64,000 bases of DNA from Hymenobacter sp. 15J16-1T3B (GCF_020711235.1 NZ_JAJFAV010000009.1:62001-126000); one strand, 5' to 3'; shown: positions 7,996 to 17,750, counted from the first letter of the stretch. A program made the numbers and translations. The notes: generated by a model not told the origin, from the letters alone.

Positions 7996-10146
7996 TTACA
8001 GCTCGTCTTGAAGCACGGCCACGGCCTCGCGCAGGGTCAGGTCCTTGCGCAGCGGGGCGATGAAGCGCTGGGCACGGCTGGTTTGCACGCTGTCGGCCGA
8101 AGGGGCCGCGGCGGCCAGGGGCGTCACGTTCAGGGCCGCGGTTTGCTGCTGAATGGCCTTGAACTTCTCGTTCAGGGCGCGGGCTTCCTTCTGCTCGGCG
8201 CGGTAGCTGGCCAGGTTCAAGGACTCGCGGGTTTCCTGGCGGCGCTTGGCCATGCCCTGCACGGCGTCGGTGAGCAGGCCGAAGGAGGGGTTGGCAGCTA
8301 CGCGGGCGGCGCTGGCGGCCTTGAGCTTGGCCACGGGCGGGGCGGCGGCCCAGGGCTGGAACTTAGCCGGCGTGATTTCGTCCCAGGGCAGTGGGTAATC
8401 GGTATCCTGCTCGCCGTCGGCCAGGGAGCTGTAGGCATCCGGCACCATGATGTCGGGCGTGACGCCCTTGAACTGCGGGCTGGACCCCGTCACGCGGTAG
8501 TACTTCTGAATGGTCATTTTCAGCGAGCCGAAGGGCTTGTAGGCCGCCACTTCGGGGTTCATCATGTCGTCGAGCTCGAACACGCGCTGCACCGTGGCCT
8601 TGCCGTAGGTGGTGTTGCCCATGATGACGCCGCGCTGGTAATCCTGAATGGCGCCGGCCAGAATTTCGGACGCCGAGGCGCTGTAGCGGTTGACCAGCAC
8701 CACCAACGGCCCCTCGTACTGGGTTTTGCTGTCGGGGTCGCTGACCAGCTCGGCGGCGCGCTGCCGGCTTTTCACCTGCACCATCGGGCCCTCGGGCACG
8801 AAGAGGCCCGCCATTTCGGCCGCGTCGTAGAGCGAGCCGCCGCCGTTGAAGCGCAAGTCGAGCACCACGCCTTGCACGTTCTGGGCCTTGAGCTTTTCCA
8901 ACTCCTGGCGCACGTCCTGGGCCGAGCTGCGGCCGCCGTTGCGGTTGAAATCGGCGTAGAAGCTGGGCAGCAGAATGTAGCCGATTTTCTTGCCGCCCTC
9001 GTTGATGACGGCCGACTGCGCGTAAGTTTCCTCGATGACCACGATGTCGCGGATGATCGGAATGACTTTGACGCTGCCGTCGGGCTTTTTCACCGTCAGG
9101 CGCACTTCCGTGCCCTTTTTGCCCCGGATCAGTTGTACCACCTTATCCAGGCGCATGCCCTCCACGGCCACCGGCTCGGCGGCGCCCTGGGCCACGCGCT
9201 GCACCACGTCGCCGGCTTTCAGCTCGCCCTGCCGGTGCGAGGCTGAGCCTGGCACAATGTAAGTGACGACAATCTGGCCGTCCTTCTCCCCCATCTGGGC
9301 GCCGGTGCCTTCGAGGCGGCCGGTCACGGCCAGGTCGAAGTCGGTTTTCTTTTTGGGCGCGAAATACTCCGAGTGCGGGTCGAAGGTGTTGGCAATGGTG
9401 TTGGCAAACTCGGCCAGGCGGTCGGCCTCGTCGGTTTGCATCAGGTCGTTGAAATACTCGTCGTAGTACTTGAGCACTTGCTTTCGGGCGTCGGCCTCCA
9501 GCTGGGCGGTGGTGCGCACCGGGGCCGACATGGTGGCCTCGGAGGGCTTGGCGCCGGCGGCGGCCAGGGCCTTGGTCTGCTGCCGCTCCTGCTCGTCCAG
9601 CAGCTCGGCCAGGCGCGTTAGCGTCTGGTACTTGAGCAGGCGGCGCCAGGCCTCGCGGCGGGCGGCCTCGTCGGCGGGGTAAGCGAGCTTGTCGACGTCG
9701 GTTTCGATGGTTTCCTGCGCGGTGAAATCGAAGGGCTTGCCGAGCAGCTCGCGGTAAATGGCCTGGGCCTCGCGCTGGCGCTGGTTGATGAGCTTGGTGC
9801 TCAGGTCCAGAAACTCCGTTTTGCCTTGCTTCACCTCGTTGTCGATGCCGGTTTCGTAACGCTGCAGCTGCTTGATGTCGCTCTGCAGCAGAAACCGCTT
9901 GCCCGCATCCAGCCGCTTGAGGTAGAGCGCGTACACGCGACGCGAGAAGGCGTCGTCGAGCTGCTCGGGCTGCACGTGGGCCACCGTCATGCCCTGGGCC
10001 ACGGTGCCGAGCAGCACTTGCTTTTTCTGCAGCGGCACGCCGTCGGCCGGGGCCGCCGCGTGCGGGGTAAAGGAACTGGGAATGGCCAGCAAAAAGCCCG
10101 GCAGCAGCACCGAGAAGAAACCGAGGGAAGAGCGAAAAGGCGCCAT
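7996..10146 (-). CDS. prc: Tail-specific (carboxy-terminal processing) protease, S41 family
   Basis: 716 aa from the ATG at 10146, which precedes a signal peptide/anchor (FFSVLLPGFLLAIPSSF). Upstream in-frame codons are GTG/TTG only and lack signal features. Domain order matches Prc/Tsp: a helical N-terminal domain (about 40-230), a PDZ domain (about 250-340), the S41 peptidase core and a C-terminal DUF3340-like helical region. The catalytic Ser/Lys dyad is visible as NRYSASASEIL (Ser near 489) and NTTYGKATVQ (Lys near 514). The family degrades periplasmic proteins from exposed hydrophobic C-termini and trims cell-wall enzymes. It is a single-gene unit with a strong terminator. Confidence 0.93.
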   Translation of the reverse strand: MAPFRSSLGFFSVLLPGFLLAIPSSFTPHAAAPADGVPLQKKQVLLGTVAQGMTVAHVQPEQLDDAFSRRVYALYLKRLDAGKRFLLQSDIKQLQRYETGIDNEVKQGKTEFLDLSTKLINQRQREAQAIYRELLGKPFDFTAQETIETDVDKLAYPADEAARREAWRRLLKYQTLTRLAELLDEQERQQTKALAAAGAKPSEATMSAPVRTTAQLEADARKQVLKYYDEYFNDLMQTDEADRLAEFANTIANTFDPHSEYFAPKKKTDFDLAVTGRLEGTGAQMGEKDGQIVVTYIVPGSASHRQGELKAGDVVQRVAQGAAEPVAVEGMRLDKVVQLIRGKKGTEVRLTVKKPDGSVKVIPIIRDIVVIEETYAQSAVINEGGKKIGYILLPSFYADFNRNGGRSSAQDVRQELEKLKAQNVQGVVLDLRFNGGGSLYDAAEMAGLFVPEGPMVQVKSRQRAAELVSDPDSKTQYEGPLVVLVNRYSASASEILAGAIQDYQRGVIMGNTTYGKATVQRVFELDDMMNPEVAAYKPFGSLKMTIQKYYRVTGSSPQFKGVTPDIMVPDAYSSLADGEQDTDYPLPWDEITPAKFQPWAAAPPVAKLKAASAARVAANPSFGLLTDAVQGMAKRRQETRESLNLASYRAEQKEARALNEKFKAIQQQTAALNVTPLAAAAPSADSVQTSRAQRFIAPLRKDLTLREAVAVLQDEL

Positions 10147-10396
10147 ACGGTGGGCAGGAAAAGCAGAAACGAGGATACGAGCGGAAAACGGAGGGCCGCA
10201 ATAGTGGGCCGGCCACCCGTCTTCGGGTTGGGCCACAGGGGCGCAACGTAGCTCCAAGATAAGCTACTTCATGTAGACACGCGTTGCCGGGGCGGGTTGC
10301 ACCCCTCGCATGATGATGTGAGGCCGGCGCAAAGGGTTTCCAGAGGCTGGTGCGCTTCATGGGTTGGCAAGCCTGCCCCGCCTACCGTTCTTTCCC

Positions 10397-10633
10397 ATGA
10401 TTCTGCTCCAAGGCATGCTGGCCGCGCCTTTTATCTTCCCCTTGCTGGTGGCCGTGGCGTATCTGCCGCAGCTGCGGTTCCATTTCGTGAGGCGTTGGCT
10501 CAACGTCTATTTCCGGCGCCGCGTATGGCCCGTGGTACCGGCCCGGTGGCCGACGCGTACGAGCCTGCTGGCCGGCGCGCTGCTGTGCGCTTTTTTGGTG
10601 TACCTCCTCTCTACCGTAAAGCTGCTCAACTAG
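10397..10633 (+). CDS. Small two-helix membrane protein
   Basis: 78 aa from the ATG at 10397; the open frame continues upstream only through a TTG. Two hydrophobic helices are visible (GMLAAPFIFPLLVAVAYL and SLLAGALLCAFLVYLLSTV), separated by an Arg/Trp-rich basic loop. This predicts a hairpin in the inner membrane with a positively charged loop inside. No family was recognised. It ends 10 bp before the metallophosphatase start, so the two are likely co-transcribed. Confidence 0.6.
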   Translation: MILLQGMLAAPFIFPLLVAVAYLPQLRFHFVRRWLNVYFRRRVWPVVPARWPTRTSLLAGALLCAFLVYLLSTVKLLN

Positions 10634-10643
10634 TCCTCCGCCC

Positions 10644-11324
10644 ATGGAAACCTACGTGCTCGGCGACATTCACGGCGCGGCCCGCGCCCTGGCGCAGGTG
10701 CTGGAGCGCAGCGACTTCCGCCCCGGCATCGACCGGCTCATTCAGCTTGGCGACGTGTCGGACGGCTGGCCCGAAACTCCTCGCTGCGTGGAAATGCTGC
10801 TGGCCATTCCGAATAGCATCTGGCTGGTTGGCAACCACGACTGGTGGACGGCCGCGTGGCTGGCCACCAAGCCCGCCGCCGACCAAGTCAGCCCGAGCTG
10901 GCTGAGCCAGGGCGGCCGCGCCACCTACGACGCCTACCGCACCGGCCCGCCTGAGCGCCTCTACCGGCACTTCAACGAGTTTTTCGGCAAGCAGGAAACG
11001 TACCACGAGGACGAGCTGGGCAACCTGTACGTGCACGCCGGCTACGCCCCCGCCCTGCCAATTGACGAGCAGGATCCGTTCGACCTGTTCTGGACGCGCG
11101 AGCTGTGGCAACAGCACCAACGGGCCGCCGCCTACCACGAATGCTTTATCGGCCACACGCCCACCTGGCCCGGCCACCCCGCGCCCGAGCAGCGTCAAAA
11201 CGTGTGGAATGTGGACCAGGGCGCCGGCTTCGGCGGGCGGCTGACCCTGCTCAACGTGCGCACCAAAGCCTACGTGCAGAGCGACCCGGTGCCCGAGCTG
11301 TACCCGGGCGTGCAGGGCCGCTAA
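10644..11324 (+). CDS. PPP-type metallophosphoesterase (protein phosphatase-like)
   Basis: 226 aa. All calcineurin-like metal and catalytic motifs are present: GDIHG (7-11), GDVSDGW (36-42), GNHDWW (63-68), HAG (131-133) and GHTPTW (170-175). These ligate the di-metal centre of bacterial Ser/Thr or bis(5'-nucleosyl) phosphatases of the PPP group. The substrate cannot be told from sequence; GNHDWW with a short C-terminus resembles bacterial PrpA/ApaH-like enzymes. Cytoplasmic, with no signal peptide. It probably forms an operon with the small membrane protein before it. Confidence 0.88.
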   Translation: METYVLGDIHGAARALAQVLERSDFRPGIDRLIQLGDVSDGWPETPRCVEMLLAIPNSIWLVGNHDWWTAAWLATKPAADQVSPSWLSQGGRATYDAYRTGPPERLYRHFNEFFGKQETYHEDELGNLYVHAGYAPALPIDEQDPFDLFWTRELWQQHQRAAAYHECFIGHTPTWPGHPAPEQRQNVWNVDQGAGFGGRLTLLNVRTKAYVQSDPVPELYPGVQGR

Positions 11325-11560
11325 GAGGCAGGGCGCATTTTCTCTCTTTGCCGGCTGCCTATTCCACACATGCCCGCCATCAACAAGCCCCTGCGTGCGC
11401 AGCCAAGCGCCCCGGCCGGCGTGGGCAACTTCAACCCATCGGCGACGGTACTCGCACGGCCCGTCGATCCGTCCGCCCCGGCGGTAAGATAACCCAGGCG
11501 GCAGCGGCTACTGAAAGTCGCGCGCGGGCAGTAGCTTCGGGGCTTTCCCCGCCCCGCGCC

Positions 11561-11926
11561 ATGACCATCGAAGACCTGCAAACGCTTTGCCGCCAGCTGC
11601 CCGGCGTCACCGAAGACATCAAGTGGGACCACCACCTGTGCTTCAACGTGGGCGGCAAGATGTTTCTTATCACCTCGCCCGATGAGGTGCCGCCCACGGC
11701 CTCGTTCAAGGCCACGCCCGCGCAGTTCACGGAGTTGCTGGAGCAGCCCGGCTTTGCGCCCGCCTCGCACCTGGCCCGCTACCACTGGCTGCACCTCGAC
11801 GACATCGGCCGCCTGAGCCCGCAGCGCTGGCAACAGCTCATCCGCGAATCGTACCGCCTGGTGGTGGAAAAGCTGCCCCTGAAGCTGCGCAAGCAACTGG
11901 CGGCGGACGGGGCGCCCATTCAGTAG
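11561..11926 (+). CDS. MmcQ/YjbR family DNA-binding-like protein
   Basis: 121 aa from the ATG at 11561; the upstream in-frame extension crosses intergenic sequence with no coding character. The sequence carries the family's hallmarks: LPGVTEDIKWDHHLCFNVGG near the N-terminus, KMFLITSPDE, FKATPAQF, and YHWLHLDDIGRLSPQRW followed by ESYRLVVEKLP at the C-terminus. YjbR proteins have a CyaY-like fold with a double-wing arrangement and are often annotated as DNA-binding, though a physiological role is not established. It stands alone between the phosphatase and an unknown gene. Confidence 0.88.
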   Translation: MTIEDLQTLCRQLPGVTEDIKWDHHLCFNVGGKMFLITSPDEVPPTASFKATPAQFTELLEQPGFAPASHLARYHWLHLDDIGRLSPQRWQQLIRESYRLVVEKLPLKLRKQLAADGAPIQ

Positions 11927-12079
11927 ACGCTGCGCTCCAAACGTGCCCAATATCCGGGCTAGCACGGGTACAGTTCCCGGGCTGGCACGAATACCCCCGC
12001 GTTGACCTGGCTGGTACCTTGCGCCCGGTTGGGCCCGGCCTCGGCCGGGCTTTTTGTCCACCGGTTAGCGTTAGTACAG

Positions 12080-12775
12080 ATGTCTACCTACTCAGCCTAT
12101 TTTGCTAATTTCTTTACGACGCTGCCCGTCTCCCGCGTCCGCTTTCATGCGCTAGGCACCGCCGTGCTCACGGCCCTTGGGGCCGCCGAGCTACCGGCTG
12201 CGTTTGACCCTCACCTCGCGGAATTGCAAGCCGCCCTCAACGCCTTTGACGTTGACCTAGCCGAAGCCGGCCCCGCGCCGGCGGGCAACTCCGCGGCCTA
12301 CCGCGCCGCCCGCCGGGATTGGCTCACGTTCGTCGACGACACGATGAAGGATTACGTGACGCCGCACCTGCGCAAGCAGCCGGCGTACGCCGATTTCATG
12401 CGTCACCGCAAGAGTCGCCTGGCCCAGCTCGACCACGCCAGCCTGCTGCGGCAGTCCAAGCAGCTGCTGGCCCTCTACGACGTTCACCACGCGGCGCTGC
12501 AGTACCCGGCATTGCCCGCCGACGCCCGTGCCGTGTTCCAGCAGCTGACCCAAGCCGACAACGCGCGTACCATCACCGAAGCTATTCTCGACGCGGCCCG
12601 CGTGTCGGCGGCGGGCGACTGGCAGCGGCTGGCCCGCGCCCTGCGCCGCGTGAAGGCCCAGCTCGAGCTGCACTTCGACGAGCCGGCCGCCGTGTACCGC
12701 TTTTTCGATTTCGCGCCGGGCCGCAACTACAGCCTCCCCGCGGGCCAGCCCCTGGCCGACGCTACGGCCGCCTAG
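12080..12775 (+). CDS. Uncharacterised helical protein
   Basis: 231 aa from the ATG at 12080; an earlier GTG/TTG extension would reach into promoter-like sequence (TACCTTGC near 12015). It has no signal peptide or membrane segment. The protein is predicted mostly helical and Ala/Leu-rich, with conserved-looking segments DWLTFVDDTMKDYVTPHLRK, LYDVHHAALQYPALP and AVYRFFDFAPGRNYSLP. The overall architecture is reminiscent of the DUF6261-type proteins common in Bacteroidota, but I cannot confirm that. It is followed at once by a hairpin terminator, so it is monocistronic. Confidence 0.7.
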   Translation: MSTYSAYFANFFTTLPVSRVRFHALGTAVLTALGAAELPAAFDPHLAELQAALNAFDVDLAEAGPAPAGNSAAYRAARRDWLTFVDDTMKDYVTPHLRKQPAYADFMRHRKSRLAQLDHASLLRQSKQLLALYDVHHAALQYPALPADARAVFQQLTQADNARTITEAILDAARVSAAGDWQRLARALRRVKAQLELHFDEPAAVYRFFDFAPGRNYSLPAGQPLADATAA

Positions 12776-12801
12776 GCAGTATGTCGGGGTATCCTCCTAG
12801 G

Positions 12802-12833
12802 ACAACGGCCCGCGGGTATTCGCGGGCCGTTGT
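12802..12833 (+). terminator. Hairpin terminator
   Basis: A 13-bp perfect stem (arms 12802-12814 and 12821-12833) with a 6-nt loop GGTATT lies 26 bp after the stop at 12775. A short T-rich run follows. Confidence 0.75.
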
Positions 12834-13069
12834 TGCGTTTCGCGAAGCTTGCGCGTCTGCTCACACTGCGGAGCCACCAAGTGCTGAAGGCGTTTGCAGC
12901 ATTGGGCAAGAGGTCATCGAGCCGAATGAGGCGCTGGCAGGGTCGCGCCAGAATGCCGCGGCGAGCAATTGGCACCTGGGATTGCGGATATTCGGTGCGT
13001 ATGGCAGCCCGGTTCCAACCCCAAAGATGCCCAACGCATCAAAGACTTTGGTTGCTAGCATCCCTTATT

Positions 13070-13759
13070 ATGAAGCATCAATGGTTTCTTATCGGCGCGG
13101 GCCTGCTGCTCGGCGCGGCTGGCTGCGTCGAAAACGATGCGGACCTGGGCACTTGCCCGGGCAACTGCACCGTCGTGCGGGGCCGGCTGGTCACGGCGGG
13201 CGGCACCGAGGCCCTGGCGGGTATTCCGCTGACGGCGCAGTGGGTCGGCGGCCGCTACTACGTGCGGCAAAAAGCCGCCGCCACTACCGACGGCAACGGC
13301 AACTTTGAGCTCAGCTTCCTGCTCCGCGACGATGAGCTGGCCGCCGGTTATTTTCAGCTCCAATACGCCGTCAAAGCCGACGACTACTACCAACTCGACG
13401 ACAGCCGAATCAGCTTGCCCGATTTGGTGCGCGACACCGCCGTGACCATCGGCAATTACCTGGTGCCGCGCAAAGCCTTTGTGGAGCTGGCCATTACCAA
13501 CCGCCAGGCCATCGGCCCGAACGACTCGTACTGGAGCAATTTTGCCTCGCTCTACGGTTCGCACACCGTTATCGGCCCCTACGGCGGCGGCCCCGCTATC
13601 GGGTGGGCCTCGGAATTGCTCGACGCGGCCGTGCCCGTGCCCGGCGACCAGCCCATTGTGGTCAACCACGTCCGAAACCGCAACGGCATCCGCACCACTT
13701 CCGCCGATACGCTCTACATTCCTCACGGCACGCGGCGGCGCTACACGGTGACGTTCTAG
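13070..13759 (+). CDS. Putative lipoprotein of unknown function
   Basis: 229 aa from the ATG at 13070. The open frame runs farther upstream, but the ATG begins a lipoprotein signal sequence (FLIGAGLLLGAAGC, lipidation at Cys19). The mature part has an early Cys pair (TCPGNC) and a segment like a carboxypeptidase-regulatory or SusD-associated beta-sandwich: GRLVTAGGTEALAGIPLTAQ, then TTDGNGNFELSFLL. That suggests an Ig-like domain, by inference. The C-terminus ends with a strand (RRRYTVTF). The 236 bp before it hold no convincing gene. Confidence 0.75.
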   Translation: MKHQWFLIGAGLLLGAAGCVENDADLGTCPGNCTVVRGRLVTAGGTEALAGIPLTAQWVGGRYYVRQKAAATTDGNGNFELSFLLRDDELAAGYFQLQYAVKADDYYQLDDSRISLPDLVRDTAVTIGNYLVPRKAFVELAITNRQAIGPNDSYWSNFASLYGSHTVIGPYGGGPAIGWASELLDAAVPVPGDQPIVVNHVRNRNGIRTTSADTLYIPHGTRRRYTVTF

Positions 13760-13925
13760 GCTGTCCTCGGGGCCGAACGGCACCCCACGTGCCCCAGCCC
13801 GCAGGCGAGCCGCCAGCGCCGGCGTCGTACCGCCGAGCGGCTGCCCTGGCGGCTCGCCGTGCTCTTTCCCCCCCGAAGCGGGAAGTGCGTAAGTTGGCGG
13901 CTCCACTCCTACCGCGCATTCCCTT

Positions 13926-15599
13926 ATGACTTCCCCCACTTCCACCGCCGAAGCCGACGTGCTCATCATCGGGGCCGGGCTGGCCGGGCTGGTGGCCGCC
14001 TGCGAGCTGACCGAAGCCGGCCGCCGCGTGCTGCTGCTCGACCAGGAACCCGAGCAAAACCTCGGCGGGCAGGCCTTCTGGTCGTTTGGCGGCCTGCTGC
14101 TGGTCGATTCGCCCGAGCAGCGCCGCCTCGGCATCCGCGACTCCTACGAGCTGGCTTGGCAGGATTGGCTGGGCACCGCCGGCTTCGACCGCGAAGAGGA
14201 CCACTGGCCCCGCCGCTGGGCCGAGGCCTACGTGCAGTTTGCGGCCGGCGAAAAGCGCAGCTGGCTGCGGCAGCGCGGCATCAGCTTCTTTCCGGTGGTG
14301 GGCTGGGCCGAGCGCGGCGGCTACGGCGCCCAGGGCCCCGGCAATTCCGTGCCGCGCTTCCACGTGACCTGGGGTACCGGCCCGGCCGTGGTGGCGCCCT
14401 TCGCCGAGCGCGCGCGCGAGGCCGCCCGGCGCGGCCTGCTCACCTTCAAGTTTCGACACCGCGTAAGCGAGCTGCTGGTGCAGGGCGGGGCGGTGGTGGG
14501 CGCCAGCGGCGAAGTGCTGGCCCCGAGCCAGGCCGAGCGCGGACAGCCCTCCTCGCGCGAGGCCGTGGGCAGCTTCACGTTCCGGGCGCAGGCGGTCATC
14601 GTCACGGCCGGGGGCATCGGGGCCAACCACGACCTGGTGCGCCAGAACTGGCCCGCCCGCCTCGGCGAGCCGCCACGTCACTTGCTCTCGGGCGTGCCCG
14701 CACACGTCGACGGACGCATGCTCGGCATCACGGCCCGGGCCGGCGGCCGCATCATCAACCCCGACCGCATGTGGCACTACACCGAGGGCATTGAGAACTG
14801 GGCCCCGATCTGGCCACAGCACGGCATCCGCATTCTGCCCGGGCCTTCGTCGCTCTGGCTGGACGCGCGGGGCCGGCGCCTGCCCGGGCCGCTGTACCCC
14901 GGCTTCGACACCCTGGGTACCCTGCAGCACCTGCGGCAGACCGGCCACGACTATTCCTGGTTTGTCCTCACCCGCAAGATCATCCGCAAGGAATTTGCGC
15001 TGTCGGGCTCGGAGCAAAACCCCGACCTGACCAACAAAAGCGTGCTGCAAACCTTCGGGCGGGTGCGCGGCGGCGTGCCCGGACCGGTGGCCCCGTTTAT
15101 GCAGCACGGCGCCGACTTCGTGGTGCGCGACACCTTGCCCGAATTGGTCGAGGGCATGAACGCGCTGGTGGGCGGCGAGCCGCTGATTGAGCTGGCCGCG
15201 CTGGAGCGGGAAATCCGGGCCCGCGACTCGCAGCTGACCAACGCCTTCGGCAAGGACGGACAGATTACCGCTATCCGCGGGGCCCGGGCCTACCTCGGCG
15301 ACCGGCTCATTCGCACGGCCCCGCCCCACCGCCTGCTCGACCCCGGGGCGGGCCCGCTCATCGCCGTGCGCCTGCACATTCTGACGCGCAAAACCCTCGG
15401 CGGCCTGCAAACCGACCTGAGCAGCCGCGTGCTCGGCCCCGACGGGCAGCCGGTACCGGGTCTCTACGCCGCGGGCGAGGTGGCGGGCTTCGGCGGGGGC
15501 GGCATGCACGGCTACCGGGCGCTGGAGGGCACGTTTCTGGGCGGCTGCATCTTCTCGGGCCGGGCGGCGGGGCGGGCCGCCGCCGGAGCGGTGACCTAA
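13926..15599 (+). CDS. FAD-binding dehydrogenase (fumarate reductase/KstD-like)
   Basis: 557 aa. The N-terminal dinucleotide-binding motif DVLIIGAGLAGLVAACEL (Gly16/18/21) is followed by LLLDQEPEQNLGGQAFWSFG, which matches the FAD-binding dehydrogenases of the succinate dehydrogenase/fumarate reductase/ketosteroid dehydrogenase superfamily. The C-terminus has the second FAD motif, PGLYAAGEVAGFGGGGMHGY, then RALEGTFLGGCIFSGRAAG. Such proteins often oxidise or desaturate hydrophobic ketones, but the substrate here is unknown. It lacks a signal peptide and membrane helices. The next gene starts 22 bp downstream, so co-transcription is plausible. Confidence 0.9.
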   Translation: MTSPTSTAEADVLIIGAGLAGLVAACELTEAGRRVLLLDQEPEQNLGGQAFWSFGGLLLVDSPEQRRLGIRDSYELAWQDWLGTAGFDREEDHWPRRWAEAYVQFAAGEKRSWLRQRGISFFPVVGWAERGGYGAQGPGNSVPRFHVTWGTGPAVVAPFAERAREAARRGLLTFKFRHRVSELLVQGGAVVGASGEVLAPSQAERGQPSSREAVGSFTFRAQAVIVTAGGIGANHDLVRQNWPARLGEPPRHLLSGVPAHVDGRMLGITARAGGRIINPDRMWHYTEGIENWAPIWPQHGIRILPGPSSLWLDARGRRLPGPLYPGFDTLGTLQHLRQTGHDYSWFVLTRKIIRKEFALSGSEQNPDLTNKSVLQTFGRVRGGVPGPVAPFMQHGADFVVRDTLPELVEGMNALVGGEPLIELAALEREIRARDSQLTNAFGKDGQITAIRGARAYLGDRLIRTAPPHRLLDPGAGPLIAVRLHILTRKTLGGLQTDLSSRVLGPDGQPVPGLYAAGEVAGFGGGGMHGYRALEGTFLGGCIFSGRAAGRAAAGAVT

Positions 15600-15621
15600 C
15601 GCTGCATAAATCACCTACTTC

Positions 15622-16518
15622 ATGAGCCCCGACATACAAACCCTCATTAGCTACAGTGAACATCAGGACCTTCTGACGGCTTTGGCGCACGGACAAACCC
15701 AGCAGGCCCTTGCGCTGATTGAGGCCCGATTGCCCGCGGCCGCGCTTACTGGCTTGGGGCGGTTATGGTCCCGCGTAAAGCCCGGAAAGACGCCCGTTGC
15801 ACCGCTTTTCCTACGGGTGTTGCGCGAAGGGTTGGTGGGCAATGCTATTCCGGAGCTGGCGTTGCCGCTCCAAGCTGAATACACCGCCGATGTGGCAGAG
15901 CTCGGCCGGGCAATCCGGGTGCTGGAATATAGCAATGCCGCGCCATCGGTGCTTGCCCCGCTGGCCGCTGCCCTGCGCGACTGGCTGAAGGCCGGCGCAG
16001 CCCACATCCAACGCAATGCCGGTGACTACCCGCGCAACGGCATCAACGGCAAAATCTGGATGGACGGGGCGGTTTTGCAGGCCTGGGCCGGCGAATTGGG
16101 CCGGTATTACGCGCGGCAGCACGATGCTGCGAACGAGCACCGTGCCTGGCATGCCTGCGGCCAACTAACCATGGCCATCATGGCGCACTACCACCACATG
16201 GTCGGGCCGGTGATGATCAGCATGGGCCAGGTGCTGGAAAAGCTGAACCGCCCCGCCGAGGCCGCCGCCCACTACCGGGCGGTGGTGGCCGATTTTACGG
16301 TCTTGCTGGATGATCTAGAAGAGGTAACCCAAGCCGCCGGCGCCGCCGCTCCGGACGAATTTGCCACCGATTATTTAGCCCTGACTTCTCTGCGGGACGC
16401 CTACGCGGGGCTGCAGCGGACCGAAGCAGGTGATGAGGCTTCGCTGCGAGCCTTGCGCAGCCGGCTGGACCAAGCCCTGGCGCACTGGCCCCAGGAAACG
16501 GGCGGATTCCAGGCATGA
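15622..16518 (+). CDS. Uncharacterised helical (TPR-like) protein
   Basis: 298 aa, soluble and almost entirely helical. Segments such as LLTALAHGQTQQALALIEAR and MISMGQVLEKLNRPAEAAAH then YRAVVADF look like degenerate tetratricopeptide repeats (a small-Ala-small spacing is visible). No catalytic motif was found. It starts 22 bp after the FAD dehydrogenase and may be its operon partner. Function unknown; possibly a protein-binding scaffold. Confidence 0.65.
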   Translation: MSPDIQTLISYSEHQDLLTALAHGQTQQALALIEARLPAAALTGLGRLWSRVKPGKTPVAPLFLRVLREGLVGNAIPELALPLQAEYTADVAELGRAIRVLEYSNAAPSVLAPLAAALRDWLKAGAAHIQRNAGDYPRNGINGKIWMDGAVLQAWAGELGRYYARQHDAANEHRAWHACGQLTMAIMAHYHHMVGPVMISMGQVLEKLNRPAEAAAHYRAVVADFTVLLDDLEEVTQAAGAAAPDEFATDYLALTSLRDAYAGLQRTEAGDEASLRALRSRLDQALAHWPQETGGFQA

Positions 16519-16630
16519 GCTTGCCGCGGCTTTGTGGCCGGGATGCTCAAACATTTGCTGGCCCTGTCGCTTAGGTAGCTGCCGTCCTTTCCAGGATAAT
16601 CGGCTTTCTTCCGTCCTGCGCCTGTTCAAG

Positions 16631-17728
16631 ATGCCCCGTTTCGCTTTCTGCTGCCTGCTGCTGCTTGTGTGCCTGGCACCCGCCCGCGCCCAGCGCCTGC
16701 AGCCGGGCTTCGACAGAGCCGAGTACCTGGAGCTGCTGCGCCTGCACGCGCGCCTGGCCGACGACAGCTCGTTTTACGCCGGCATTGCCCCGCCGCAGCA
16801 GTTTCGGCGGGTTTACCGCTCCCCCGTCGTGGGGCTCGACAACCGCTGGGAGCTGTGGCACAACGGCCGCGGGGTGGCCGTGGTCAGCATCCGCGGCACC
16901 ACCATCAAGGCGGAAAGCTGGCTGGCTAATTTCTACGCAGCCATGCTGCCGGCCCGGGGCGAGTTGCGCCTGAGCAGCACCCAAACCTTCCGCTACGCCC
17001 TGGCCGACAACCCGCGGGCGGCCGTGCACGCCGGCTGGCTCGTGGGCACCGCTGCCCTGGCCCCCGACATCCTCGCCCGCCTCGACTCCTGCTACCGCCG
17101 CGGCACCCGCGACGTGCTGCTCATGGGTCATAGCCAGGGCGGCGCCATTGCCTTTTTGCTCACGGCCCACCTGCGGCAGCTGCAGCGCCAAGGCCAGCTC
17201 CCCGCCGACCTGCGCCTGAAAACCTACTGCAGCGCCGCGCCCAAGCCCGGCAACCAGTATTTCGCCTACGAATACGAAGCCGGCAGCCACACGCCGCAGG
17301 GCAGTTGGAGCGTCAACGTGGTCAATGCTGCCGACTGGGTGCCCGAAACCCCGGTTTCCATCCAGACGCTGCGGGACTTCAACCAAACCACCCCCTTTGT
17401 GGGGGCGCGCAAGCTGCTGCGCGGGCAGCCGCTGGGCAAACGCCTGGCCCTGGGCTACGCCTTCGGCCGCCTCGATAAGCCCACGCGCAAAGCCCAGCGC
17501 GTGTACCAGCGCTACCTAGGCACGCTGCTAGCCGGCCAGGTGCGCAAGTACCTGCCGGAATACCAGCCCGGCCCGTACTTTCCCAGCAACAACTACGCCC
17601 GCATCGGCCCCACCGTGGTGCTGCTGCCCGACGCGGCGTATTACCAGCGCCACCCCGATACCCCGGACAAGGTGTTTACCCACCACTTGTTCCAGCCCTA
17701 CCAGTACTTGGCCGAGCGGCTGCCGTAA
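16631..17728 (+). CDS. Secreted class 3 lipase-like alpha/beta hydrolase
   Basis: 365 aa from the ATG at 16631, which starts a signal peptide (FCCLLLLVCLAPARA, cleavage before Q). The nucleophile elbow is GHSQGG, with Ser168 as the predicted nucleophile. It is preceded by the oxyanion-hole-like AVVSIRGTT and an AAVHAGWL motif before the elbow, the pattern of fungal-type class 3 lipases. AADWVPETP contains a likely catalytic Asp. Predicted to hydrolyse acylglycerols or phospholipids outside the cytoplasm. It converges with the sensor kinase gene, with only 22 bp between the two stops. Confidence 0.85.
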   Translation: MPRFAFCCLLLLVCLAPARAQRLQPGFDRAEYLELLRLHARLADDSSFYAGIAPPQQFRRVYRSPVVGLDNRWELWHNGRGVAVVSIRGTTIKAESWLANFYAAMLPARGELRLSSTQTFRYALADNPRAAVHAGWLVGTAALAPDILARLDSCYRRGTRDVLLMGHSQGGAIAFLLTAHLRQLQRQGQLPADLRLKTYCSAAPKPGNQYFAYEYEAGSHTPQGSWSVNVVNAADWVPETPVSIQTLRDFNQTTPFVGARKLLRGQPLGKRLALGYAFGRLDKPTRKAQRVYQRYLGTLLAGQVRKYLPEYQPGPYFPSNNYARIGPTVVLLPDAAYYQRHPDTPDKVFTHHLFQPYQYLAERLP

Positions 17729-17750
17729 CCGGAGGCTGCTGCACCGCCCG

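Noticed and set aside
12834-13069. Possible gene upstream of the lipoprotein at 13070
   Set aside because: Frames on both strands lack start context and protein character; treated as intergenic.
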